12,674 nucleotides of DNA from Bacteroidota bacterium (GCA_023453125.1 JAEXUB010000179.1:1-12674), one strand, 5' to 3'. Shown: positions 1-8,115, counted from the stretch's first letter. A program made the numbers and translations. Notes: a model not told the origin generated them from the letters alone.

Positions 1-3000
1 CACGTATCAAAAACCGTTAAAGGAGAGAGCCTGATTGTACTCCTTAAAGGGGCTCCGATATTTGATGAAGATGAATTCAAAGGGGGGCTGCTTCTCCTCG
101 AAGATATTAAAGGGGAAATAACAGCCGGTAAGGAAGAGGGAATAAAGAAAGAACCCCTTAATAATTTTCTTGCAAGCGCAGCACATTTTTTTGCCCTCGC
201 AGACAGCAAAGGGAAAATACTCTTCAAATCGATAGATAAAAAAGCAGAAAACCTTTTCAGCTTGTACAAAGATGACGCCGTATCTGTAGATAGCCTGTTC
301 AAATCATCGGAAGAATTCAATCTTACTGATTTTTTTAAGGAAGCGGTAAAGGTAAAAGAACCGCTTGATAAAGAATTCGAATTCGAGCTGGAAGCAAAAA
401 CTGTCCTCTTCAAAGTCATTTTTATTCCTTACCCGGCTGAGGGACCGAATCTTACCGCATTGTTTATTGATGAATTCTGTTACGAAACCGCTTCATCCAG
501 TGCGGCAAATGAAGAAGCCGAGGAGTTAAGAAATTATTTTAACCTCACTGCTCCGGTTGTTGACGCAATAATAGGAATTGATATAAAAGGGAAAATTACT
601 TATTGGAATGAGCCTGCCCAGGAGATTTTTAAATACTCCAAGAGTGAAATATTCGGCAAGTTTATAGGAAAGGTTTTCCCTCCTCTTACCGAAAATTATT
701 TCGATAAATTGAAAGAGGAAGTAATAAGGAATAAATCGTGGAAAGGGGAAATAAGAGGGGAGAAAGGGAATCAGCCGAGAATCTATGACTGTAAAATAAA
801 ATACCTCGAAGACCTTAAGGAAACCTCCTTTGTTTTTCTCTGTTCTGATGTAACCGAAAGAGCCTTCTCCGAGAGAGAACTGAGGCGCTCCGAAGAAAGA
901 TTCCGTAATATTGTTACTAACTCGCACGAATTTATCTGTACTCTGGACCTGAATGAAAAAATCACCTATGCAAATCCCGAGTTCCTTAAAAAACTTGAGT
1001 ATTCAAGGGAAGAACTTGCAAAGGCAGACTTTAAGGATTTTATAGAGAAACAATTCCTGGCGGGAAAAGAATTCAGAATTAAGGATATCAGCAGAAAGAA
1101 GGATAATTCCTTAGAAATACCTCTTATTACCAAGAGCGGTAAGAAAATAATTGCGTCGGCTGCATTTAATGCCGTACTAAATTTTAATAATGAGATCCTC
1201 TACTTCAACGCAATTCTTGCCGATATTACACTCAAGAAAGAGGCCGAAAGAGACCTTATGCTTATCCGTTCGGTATTTGAAGCGTCTAAAGACGGCATAG
1301 GGCTCTTTAAAAACAGAAAGCTTATCTTAAACAACGATTCATTTGCCGGAATGTTCGGCTACGAGCCGGAAGAGATTAATGGAATTGATCCGGTAAGGCT
1401 TGTATATGGTGAAGATGCTCCGAGAATTGACATTTATACTGCGGCAAGGGAAAAAGGGGATGATGCACCAAGCCTTTACGAGTGCACTGCGCTTAGAAAA
1501 GACGGTTCCACTTTCTATATCTCAAACTCTGTAAGCTCATACGAAATTGAAGGGAGCATTTTCATTCTCTGGGTTACAAGAGATATTACAGAGACAATGG
1601 CTGCTCAGAAGGCTATCCAGGAATCGGAGGAAAGATACCGCAGCATTACTGAAAATATCGGAGAAGCAGTCTGGACTGCGGAAAAAACAGATAACGGAAA
1701 ATATTCCGTATTTTATACTTTAGCTATTTCTAAGATCACCGGATATACTAATGAAGATTTTACCGCTAATCCTTTCCTATGGCACAGGATTATTCATCCG
1801 GACGACCTGAAAGATGTAATTGCAAAACTGAAGAGGTTTTATAAGGACAGCTCACGGTCGAATTTTGAAATTGAATACAGAATACTCGATAATCTTGGAA
1901 ACATTATCTGGATAAGGAATAAGATAAAGGTTATAAGGACCTCCAAAGGGGATGTATATAAAATATTCGGTCTGGTAGGGGATATAACAATTCAGAAACA
2001 TGCCGATGAGGAGCTTAAAAAATCCGCCGAATCACTGAAGCAGCTAAACGAAACAAAGGACCGGTTCCTCTCGATTATATCGCACGATCTCAGGACGCCA
2101 TTCAGTTCAATACTCGGATTTACAGATATTTTACTTTCTGATGAAAATATGCCTCCTGAAAAGCAGAGGGAATATGTTACCTTTATTCAGGATTCGTCAA
2201 AAAGCATGCTTGCTCTGGTAAATTCGCTTCTCGACTGGACCCGCCTGCAGACAGGCAGAATGAAATTTGAACCGGACAGGGTTAATGCCTCGTTTATAAT
2301 CAGAAGAGCAATACAGATGCAGGCAGGGCTGGCTATTGGCAAAAATATCAGCCTCCTGTTCGACGATTCCAATAATTACTACGTCCATGCCGATGAAGGA
2401 CTCCTTTTGCAGGCATTTAATAACTTATTATCCAACTCAATTAAATTTACCAATGTCGGTGGGGTAATATCGGTTCAGGTATCCCCGCAGGTAGATAAAA
2501 GAGTTATCCGTTTTTCCATAAAAGATAATGGCATTGGAATAAGGGAAGATGATATTCCCAAGCTATTTAAAGTCGATTCAAAATTTACCACATCGGGCAC
2601 AAAAGGGGAAAAAGGGACCGGGCTCGGATTATCTCTGGTTTATGACATTGTTCAGAAGCACGGCGGCGATATCTGGGTTAAGAGTACATTCGGGCTTGGC
2701 GCCGAGTTCTTCTTCACAATACCAATTTCTTCAACCAATATTCTACTTGTAGATGACATGAAGACTGACCGGATGCTTTATTCCAAGCTTTTCAAGAGCC
2801 TTATACCGGGGTATACGGTTACTGAGGCAGGCAACGGAAGGGAAGCTCTGGATATGATTAAACTCTCTTCCCCCGCTCTTGTTATAAGCGACCATCGAAT
2901 GCCTGTTATGGGGGGGTACGAGCTTGTTAAACAAATTAATCTTTCGGACCTTAAGATAAAACCGCCGGTAATTATTTTAAGCAGCGATATAAATGATCTG

Positions 3001-3114
3001 GTTGAAGAGGAATATAAGGAACTTGGAGTCGAATATATTTTCCAGAAACCGGTTAACCTGATTGCCTTTAAGACTGCAATTGAAAGGTGTCTGAGGCAAA
3101 TTACTACCGGATAA
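1..3114 (+). CDS. Multi-PAS hybrid sensor histidine kinase (5' truncated by window edge)
   Basis: Frame 1 is open from the first base to a TAA at 3112-3114 (1037 residues visible), so the start lies outside the window; the TTG at 262 is internal. Order in visible numbering: end of a PAS-like domain (about 1-39), then PAS domains at about 56-158, 168-287, 296-412, 417-535 and 541-665, several opened by the usual linker form SEERFR/SEERYR. Next come HisKA (SHDLRTPF, phospho-acceptor His695), HATPase (N-box Asn812, DNGIGI from Asp842, GTGLGL 872-877) and a receiver domain from about 914 (acidic pair Asp918/Asp919, phospho-acceptor Asp964, Lys1016). All catalytic residues are present, so autophosphorylation and intramolecular transfer to the receiver are expected; a separate HPt protein or regulator would carry the signal on. 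No membrane segment is seen in the visible part, but one could lie upstream. The ligand is unknown. It converges on hydF with a 19-bp gap. Confidence 0.95.
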   Translation, partial: HVSKTVKGESLIVLLKGAPIFDEDEFKGGLLLLEDIKGEITAGKEEGIKKEPLNNFLASAAHFFALADSKGKILFKSIDKKAENLFSLYKDDAVSVDSLFKSSEEFNLTDFFKEAVKVKEPLDKEFEFELEAKTVLFKVIFIPYPAEGPNLTALFIDEFCYETASSSAANEEAEELRNYFNLTAPVVDAIIGIDIKGKITYWNEPAQEIFKYSKSEIFGKFIGKVFPPLTENYFDKLKEEVIRNKSWKGEIRGEKGNQPRIYDCKIKYLEDLKETSFVFLCSDVTERAFSERELRRSEERFRNIVTNSHEFICTLDLNEKITYANPEFLKKLEYSREELAKADFKDFIEKQFLAGKEFRIKDISRKKDNSLEIPLITKSGKKIIASAAFNAVLNFNNEILYFNAILADITLKKEAERDLMLIRSVFEASKDGIGLFKNRKLILNNDSFAGMFGYEPEEINGIDPVRLVYGEDAPRIDIYTAAREKGDDAPSLYECTALRKDGSTFYISNSVSSYEIEGSIFILWVTRDITETMAAQKAIQESEERYRSITENIGEAVWTAEKTDNGKYSVFYTLAISKITGYTNEDFTANPFLWHRIIHPDDLKDVIAKLKRFYKDSSRSNFEIEYRILDNLGNIIWIRNKIKVIRTSKGDVYKIFGLVGDITIQKHADEELKKSAESLKQLNETKDRFLSIISHDLRTPFSSILGFTDILLSDENMPPEKQREYVTFIQDSSKSMLALVNSLLDWTRLQTGRMKFEPDRVNASFIIRRAIQMQAGLAIGKNISLLFDDSNNYYVHADEGLLLQAFNNLLSNSIKFTNVGGVISVQVSPQVDKRVIRFSIKDNGIGIREDDIPKLFKVDSKFTTSGTKGEKGTGLGLSLVYDIVQKHGGDIWVKSTFGLGAEFFFTIPISSTNILLVDDMKTDRMLYSKLFKSLIPGYTVTEAGNGREALDMIKLSSPALVISDHRMPVMGGYELVKQINLSDLKIKPPVIILSSDINDLVEEEYKELGVEYIFQKPVNLIAFKTAIERCLRQITTG

Positions 3115-3133
3115 AACTTATTAGGAAGATATT

Positions 3134-4354
3134 TCAGCTAAGGCTGTTCCAGACTGAAATTGCATCTTCAAAGGGCTCAATGGCTCTCGGCATTGCCCCG
3201 TGTATATAAGAAATAGCCACGCCATAGTTAACAATTGGAACCTCCGCATATTTTGCCTGCTTAATTCTTACCTGCATTGCCTTTCTGGTAAGCATGCATC
3301 CGCCGCAGTGAATTATAAGCGCATAATCTTTAAGGTTCTCGGGATAATCGTGCCCGTTTCTTATATCAATCTGTAGTTCTTTTTTAGTATGATTCCTCAG
3401 CCAGCGGGGAATTTTAACCTTTCCTATATCGTCTTCCTGTGCATGATGAGAGCAGGCCTCGGCAATAAGTACCTTATCACCATCCCTCAGTTCTTCTATT
3501 CTTTTAACCCCTTTTATATATTCGGCCAGGTCTCCTTTATAACGTGCCATGAGTATTGAGAAGGTTGTAAGAGGTACTTCATCCGGCACATCCGCCACAA
3601 CCCTCATTATGGCCTGACTATCGGTAACAACAATTTTTGGAAGTGAGCTCAATCTGCTAAGGGCAGACCTCAGTTCTTTATCCTTTGCAATAACAACAAT
3701 TGCATCCTCATCAAGCGATTCTCTAATTGTCTGAACCTGGGGCATTATAAGCCTTCCCTTAGGGGCTCCGAGATCAATGGGAACAACAAGAACAATTACG
3801 TCGTGCTGCTTAACCAAATCTCCAACAAGGGGCTGCTCCTCGTCGCCCGGAATCATTTTGGAAATCATTTCTTTGAGTTCGTAGATTCCCAATTCGGCGT
3901 TGCATGAAACAGGCAAAAAAGGTATTTGGAGAAAGTTCAATTCCTCAAGAAGGGATGGGTTGACTCCGAGGTCTGTCTTGTTAACGGCAGCTAAATAATT
4001 TACTCCCATCTCTCTGAGGTGCTTAAAGAGGGATTTCTCATTTTCGTCGAGCTTATATTGGCAGTCAAGAACTACAATGGCAAAATCAGCTTCCGAAATA
4101 GCCTTCATCGTTTTGCCGATTCTTTTTTCTCCCAACTCTCCTATATCATCAATTCCCGCCGTATCAACAAGTACAACGGGCCCGAATGGAAGAAGCTCCA
4201 TTGCTTTTTTAACCGGATCTGTTGTTGTGCCCGGTGTGCTGCTTACAATTGAAAGATCCTGCCCGATAAACCGGTTTACAAGAGATGATTTGCCGGCATT
4301 CCTTCTGCCGACGAATACAATATGCTTTCTTTCTGACTGCGGAATACTATTCAA
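3134..4354 (-). CDS. hydF: [FeFe]-hydrogenase maturation GTPase/scaffold HydF
   Basis: HydF carries the precursor of the 2Fe subcluster built by HydE and HydG and delivers it to the hydrogenase HydA. The 406-residue length fits the family. The N-terminal GTPase domain shows the P-loop GRRNAGKS (16-23), the Thr-rich switch PGTTTDP (41-47), DTAG (64-67), NKTD (125-128) and a G5-like SCN (150-152). A middle dimerisation region follows (about 175-270). The C-terminal cluster-binding domain has the diagnostic CxH-X45-HCxxC pattern: Cys301, His303, His349, Cys350, Cys353. That pattern separates it from Der, Era and MnmE GTPases. The start is TTG (4354-4352): an in-frame TAA lies two codons upstream and no ATG occurs before the P-loop. 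The start lies inside the 3' end of the aspartase gene (8-nt overlap) with only a weak Shine-Dalgarno, which suggests translational coupling. Stop is TGA. HydE, HydG and HydA are not in the window. Confidence 0.96.
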   Translation of the reverse strand: MNSIPQSERKHIVFVGRRNAGKSSLVNRFIGQDLSIVSSTPGTTTDPVKKAMELLPFGPVVLVDTAGIDDIGELGEKRIGKTMKAISEADFAIVVLDCQYKLDENEKSLFKHLREMGVNYLAAVNKTDLGVNPSLLEELNFLQIPFLPVSCNAELGIYELKEMISKMIPGDEEQPLVGDLVKQHDVIVLVVPIDLGAPKGRLIMPQVQTIRESLDEDAIVVIAKDKELRSALSRLSSLPKIVVTDSQAIMRVVADVPDEVPLTTFSILMARYKGDLAEYIKGVKRIEELRDGDKVLIAEACSHHAQEDDIGKVKIPRWLRNHTKKELQIDIRNGHDYPENLKDYALIIHCGGCMLTRKAMQVRIKQAKYAEVPIVNYGVAISYIHGAMPRAIEPFEDAISVWNSLS

Positions 4355-5756
4355 TTTTTACGCCCATTTCTTTGGATAAAATCAGCAGAAGTTCCTTCTC
4401 ATCCAGCAGCTTGCTCTTCATCAGCGCTTTAACAAAAGGCATTTTGTTTTCGTGCGCATAACTCACAAGGTCCGATATAGCGTCGTACCCGAACGTGGTA
4501 ATAAGAGAGGCAGCGATAGCAGAGGAGCTTATAAGATTCTGACGGCACCGTTCGGTGTTAGCTTCTATTCCGTCTATACAATTTTTAACAAGGTTGTAAT
4601 TGGAATCCCGTAAAAGGGTAAAAGATTTAAGAAATGTATGAGCCAGCAGCGGAATAAAGGCGTTAAGCTCAAGGTTACCGTTTCCGGCAAGATTAGTAAT
4701 AATTACGTCATATCCCTTAATCATTTCAGAAATCTGAATTGCGCTTTCGAGAATTACTGGATTAACTTTTCCCGGCATAATGCTTGAGCCTGCCTGTTTT
4801 GGGGGAATGGTAATCTCGCCAATTCCTCCCATCGGACCGCTCGACAGGAAACGGAGGGCATTGCATATTTTAATAATTGAAACCGCCCCCGATTTCAGAA
4901 TGCCGTGCACTTCAACAAATATATCAAGATTCTGAGTGGCATCCATCAAATCTTCATTCTTAGCAATCGGTAGTTTTGTTATCTTTTTTAGAATGTTGTT
5001 AACATTCATTACATATTCTTTGGTTGCTGATACAGAATTACCAACAGCAGTACCGCCCAGATTAACCGAACGGAGTCTTTCCTCGGCATTATACAGGCGC
5101 CATCGGTCTCTGGCTACCGCCTGCGCATATGCGCCGAATTCCTGTCCGAGTGTTATTGGTACAGCATCCTGGAACTGGGTACGTCCCAATTTTAATATAT
5201 TGCGGAATTCCGTTTCCTTTTTTTGAAGGCTGTTCTGAAGAGAGGCAAATGATTCCGATAGTTCTCTTATGAGGTAAATGGAAGCAATCTTTACTGCCGT
5301 TATGAATGTATCGTTTGTAGATTGGCTCAAATTAACGTCGTCAAGCGGATGGAGGGAGGAATAGTCTCCCGGTTCCTTTCCCATAATTATGAGAGCTTCG
5401 TTGGCAATTACCTCATTGATATTCATATTTAGGGAAGTACCCGCACCCCCCTGAATAGGGTCTACGATTATTTTTGAATAAATGGAATCGGATTTCCGCT
5501 CAATTGCCTGCTGAGTCTCGTCAATAAGTTTCTCTGCAGCCTCGTGGATGGCGTCATATTTTTCCTTAAAAAGGAGCCCGCACTTATAATTTGTTTCGGC
5601 CGCCGCAAGCTTTACCTGCAGATAGGCCTTGATAAGATAGGGGTGAGTAATTTCCGAGGTGATAGGGAAATTGCCGATTGCCCTCAAAGTGTGAATTCCG
5701 TAAACCGCTCCCTCCGGAATCTCCATTTGTCCCAATGAATCTTTTTCAATTCTCAT
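4347..5756 (-). CDS. aspA: Aspartate ammonia-lyase (HydF-linked aspartase)
   Basis: The protein (469 residues) belongs to the fumarase/aspartase superfamily and most likely converts L-aspartate to fumarate plus ammonia in the cytoplasm. Seen: GGAGTS (103-108) with the substrate-contact Thr107, the NLSQSTNDT stretch (142-150), and the mobile loop GSSIMPGKVNP (323-333) with catalytic-base serine 324/325 and Lys330. The stretch GRTQFQDAVP (191-200) has Gln194 where fumarases have His, as in E. coli aspartase, which favours aspartase over fumarase. The region after the loop (about 350-380) differs from common aspartases but keeps LELN. Start ATG (5754-5756) has a modest GGA about 8 nt upstream. 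It is first in a two-gene unit and overlaps hydF by 8 nt, which suggests a role in H-cluster assembly, perhaps local ammonia supply, rather than general aspartate catabolism. That role is inference. I see no confident promoter between it and the terminator at 5824-5854. Confidence 0.88.
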   Translation of the reverse strand: MRIEKDSLGQMEIPEGAVYGIHTLRAIGNFPITSEITHPYLIKAYLQVKLAAAETNYKCGLLFKEKYDAIHEAAEKLIDETQQAIERKSDSIYSKIIVDPIQGGAGTSLNMNINEVIANEALIIMGKEPGDYSSLHPLDDVNLSQSTNDTFITAVKIASIYLIRELSESFASLQNSLQKKETEFRNILKLGRTQFQDAVPITLGQEFGAYAQAVARDRWRLYNAEERLRSVNLGGTAVGNSVSATKEYVMNVNNILKKITKLPIAKNEDLMDATQNLDIFVEVHGILKSGAVSIIKICNALRFLSSGPMGGIGEITIPPKQAGSSIMPGKVNPVILESAIQISEMIKGYDVIITNLAGNGNLELNAFIPLLAHTFLKSFTLLRDSNYNLVKNCIDGIEANTERCRQNLISSSAIAASLITTFGYDAISDLVSYAHENKMPFVKALMKSKLLDEKELLLILSKEMGVKIE

Positions 5757-5823
5757 ATAAATTCCAAAGCTGTATACTGAAATATATTAAAATTAGGGAA
5801 TTATTTAAGCGGGGGGTAAAAAG

Positions 5824-5854
5824 AAAAAGCCCCCGTTTTTGGCGGGGGCTTTTT
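5824..5854 (-). terminator. Strong intrinsic terminator of the cytochrome gene
   Basis: A perfect GC stem, GCCCCCG (5829-5835) pairing with CGGGGGC (5843-5849), has a 7-nt loop and is flanked by five A (5824-5828) and five T (5850-5854). On the minus strand it begins 19 nt past the cytochrome stop and ends in a T tract, a classic rho-independent terminator. The symmetry means it could also work on the plus strand. It separates cytochrome transcription from aspA-hydF, so aspA probably has its own promoter between 5757 and 5823. Confidence 0.93.
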
Positions 5855-5873
5855 ATAGGGTGCTTGAAAAGGA

Positions 5874-7913
5874 TTACTTCATCAATAACATTTTGTTTGT
5901 CATTTTAAAGTTATCAGCTTCAATTCTGAAGAAGTAAACGCCTGATGCGAAGTTTGTAGCATTCCACTGAACTGTATGGGAACCGGCGTTCAACTGTCCG
6001 TCTACCAATACGGTAATTTCTTTACCGATTGCGTCATAAATTGTCAGCTTAACTTTTGATTCTTTCGGCAAGCTGAATTTAATGTTGGTTGTCGGGTTGA
6101 ATGGGTTAGGATAGTTCTGGAATAATGCAAATTCCTTAGGTGTTTCTTTTGTTTCTGAAGTAATACCAACAGGTGTACCGCCTACTTTCTTGTAGCTCTG
6201 GTCTAAAACCCAGGCAACTAATTTCGGATTGTGCATACCCATTGATTTGTCTTCGAGAATCATATATAAATTGAAGAGAACCTGTTTTTCTGTAAGTGTC
6301 CAGGAAGCTGTTGGTCTGGTGCTCATAATAGCTGCATTTGCAGGTGTTCCAACAGGAAGTCTTGCAAAGATAAGGTTAGCGTAACCTTCAACTTCGGCCA
6401 TAAAGCCTTCAGTTGTTCCGTCACGGTCTAAATCGCCAACGCCTGAATAGTAGAATCTAACGTCGCTGAATTTAGCGCCTAATGAATAGCCGTGGCATGT
6501 AGCGCAGGCTTTCATATTGCTTTCGCCTTCCTGTGAGTTCATGTTGAATGTATGTCCGCCCATTAATTTAGGTCTGTGGTTTGAACCCTGATCAGGCTGT
6601 GACATATGGCAGTCAACGCAGCCGTCTGTTAAGAGATCAGCATGTTTTGTCTGCGGAGGTGTCATTCCCCATGTAAAGAAGTTTGTACCTAAGAATACGT
6701 TTGAGTTTGGAGTATGGTGAGGACCGAAACGGGAGAAAGTTGAAGCACTAACATATGTATCAGTAGCAGCTGTTCTTGCTTTGTGGCAGTTCATGCAAAG
6801 ACGGCCTGTGCCCCCTTTAGTAACCGGGGTTGTATTGTCTGTTGCTGTAGCAGTAACTGTTCTTAACTGATAAACATTTGTTTTCTTATGAGGATCGTGG
6901 CAAGCTGCGCAGCCAATGTTGCTGTAGCTGAGGTCGAAATAAGGATCAGATGTTGACATACCGGCTGTAACCTGAGCAAAACCTTTACCCTGGTGACATT
7001 TAGCGCAGTCAGCGCGCCCTGATTCATCAACCGGGGCTGCATGTTTCGACATTGCGAACTGTTCCCCTTTTACGTGGTAGTGAGCGTCGTCATGGCACTG
7101 GTTACAAACTGCTTCGTCCCATGATGCCTGCATTCTTGCGTTTGTTACACCGCCGAGGTGTCCGCTACCGGGACCGTGGCAAGCTTCGCACTGAATGTTA
7201 GCTCTCTTCATAGCATCAGGATAAGCTGTTGTTAAAGCAGCATAATTTCCTGCCTGAAGAGTTGTCGGGAATACGAATGTAAAATCGTCAAAACCATCGT
7301 TCTTTGCGGTTGTATTCTTGTCATAACCTGTGGTATGGCAGGAAATACAGCTGCCTGAATAGTAAGCAGCAACCTGACCGTTAACTCCGCGTTCAAAGAA
7401 ATTGGAGTGGTCGGTTCCCTGCCAGTTGGTGTATGTTGAAGGGTGGCAGCTCTGGCAGTCAACGCCAGCTGTACCTTTATTATTAACACCTAAGAATTTT
7501 GCCGAGTTGAATGTTAACTGAGCAGTATAAGAACCGTCGGTAACCTTAATTGTAAAGGTTCCCAATACGTCAGGTGTAAAAGTAAAGATGTATGTAGCAT
7601 CGTCAACTTTCTTTTTTGGGCCAAAAATCTTAGCGGCGCCGCCTGATGTTGCCGGTATAGCTACTGTACCCATAGTAGGGTTTACTAAGTTCATACCAAC
7701 GCCGGTAACTTTTAAATATACTCTTGTTCCAAGACCTACGTTCTGTAAGCCGGAATAAGGATATTTGTAAAGGCCGGTATCGGCGATAGCTCTTTCGGCA
7801 ACCACTGCTGGTGATACGCCATAAGGAACCATCTGGATGGATGTTGTCTGTGCGAACAGAACACCCGTTGTTGCGAATAAAACAAAGAGTAGAAGAGTAA
7901 ATTTACGGACCAT
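5874..7913 (-). CDS. Nine-heme c-type cytochrome with T9SS sorting domain
   Basis: The protein has 679 residues. A Sec signal peptide (about 1-22, ending LFAQ) is followed by a beta-rich, Ig-like region without heme sites (about 25-140). Nine CxxCH heme motifs come next, with first cysteines at 153, 189, 242, 270, 303, 335, 373, 432 and 470. Twelve further histidines between 169 and 561 could serve as distal axial ligands. A short DLDRDG (494-499), resembling a calcium-binding loop, and a GMHNP stretch (558-563) follow the last heme. The C-terminus (594-679) is a type A T9SS sorting domain with FQNYPNPFNP (598-607) and the VYFFRI strand. The protein should be hemylated in the periplasm and then carried through the outer membrane and anchored or released, giving a surface cytochrome for electron transfer to an external acceptor or partner. 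No specific enzyme family is recognised; an octaheme reductase or cytochrome c554-like role is possible but unproven. It has a strong ribosome binding site and is transcribed alone. Confidence 0.93.
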   Translation of the reverse strand: MVRKFTLLLFVLFATTGVLFAQTTSIQMVPYGVSPAVVAERAIADTGLYKYPYSGLQNVGLGTRVYLKVTGVGMNLVNPTMGTVAIPATSGGAAKIFGPKKKVDDATYIFTFTPDVLGTFTIKVTDGSYTAQLTFNSAKFLGVNNKGTAGVDCQSCHPSTYTNWQGTDHSNFFERGVNGQVAAYYSGSCISCHTTGYDKNTTAKNDGFDDFTFVFPTTLQAGNYAALTTAYPDAMKRANIQCEACHGPGSGHLGGVTNARMQASWDEAVCNQCHDDAHYHVKGEQFAMSKHAAPVDESGRADCAKCHQGKGFAQVTAGMSTSDPYFDLSYSNIGCAACHDPHKKTNVYQLRTVTATATDNTTPVTKGGTGRLCMNCHKARTAATDTYVSASTFSRFGPHHTPNSNVFLGTNFFTWGMTPPQTKHADLLTDGCVDCHMSQPDQGSNHRPKLMGGHTFNMNSQEGESNMKACATCHGYSLGAKFSDVRFYYSGVGDLDRDGTTEGFMAEVEGYANLIFARLPVGTPANAAIMSTRPTASWTLTEKQVLFNLYMILEDKSMGMHNPKLVAWVLDQSYKKVGGTPVGITSETKETPKEFALFQNYPNPFNPTTNIKFSLPKESKVKLTIYDAIGKEITVLVDGQLNAGSHTVQWNATNFASGVYFFRIEADNFKMTNKMLLMK

Positions 7914-7920
7914 ATGATAG

Positions 7921-7928
7921 CCCTCCTT
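7921..7928 (-). promoter_or_regulatory. Strong Shine-Dalgarno of the cytochrome gene
   Basis: On the minus strand the bases read AAGGAGGG, about 7 nt before the ATG at 7913. This is the best ribosome binding site in the window. It fixes the start codon and suggests high translation of the cytochrome. Confidence 0.85.
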
Positions 7929-7958
7929 GTTTGTGTTTAGTGAATTAGTTGTTTTTTT

Positions 7959-7987
7959 ATTAAGAACAAAGATTCTTCTTAGATCAA
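7959..7987 (-). promoter_or_regulatory. Candidate sigma70-like promoter for the cytochrome gene
   Basis: On the minus strand TTGATC (7987-7982) is followed after exactly 17 nt by CTTAAT (7964-7959); each matches the classical -35 and -10 boxes at four of six positions. Transcription would start near 7952, giving a leader of about 38 nt. The area is very AT-rich, so chance matches are likely. Confidence 0.3.
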
Positions 7988-8061
7988 TATAAAAAGAAAT
8001 ATTTAGATAATAAAGTCTTTTGGTCTAAAATAATATTTTTTTTTCTCTTTCAAAACCTTTG

Positions 8062-8069
8062 TATTTTTG
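8062..8069 (+). promoter_or_regulatory. Candidate Bacteroidota-type -7 box before cysS
   Basis: TATTTTTG fits the TAnnTTTG -7 element known from Bacteroidota. A start about 5-8 nt downstream would give a leader of about 40 nt. No TTTG -33 element is seen at the usual distance, and whether this lineage uses the Bacteroidota consensus is uncertain. A TATTAT at 8086-8091 is an alternative -10 box without a well-spaced partner. The 202-bp gap 7914-8115 must hold promoters for both divergent genes. Confidence 0.25.
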
Positions 8070-8115
8070 TAATTATAGAATAGCCTATTATCGAACGATT
8101 AAAATCGGAGTTTAG

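Noticed and set aside
3134..4354. Reading the GTPase as a ribosome-assembly protein such as Der or Era
   Set aside because: It has a single GTPase domain, no KH domain, and the CxH...HCxxC cluster motif specific to HydF.
4077..4379. A 100-codon plus-strand open frame opposite hydF
   Set aside because: It lies antisense to the highly conserved GTPase domain of hydF and has no recognisable motif; it is a shadow of hydF codon structure.
8002..8029. Inverted repeat TTTAGA...TCTAAA in the divergent promoter region
   Set aside because: Arms are only 6 bp with a 16-bp spacer in very AT-rich DNA, so chance is a sufficient explanation; it was not listed as an operator.
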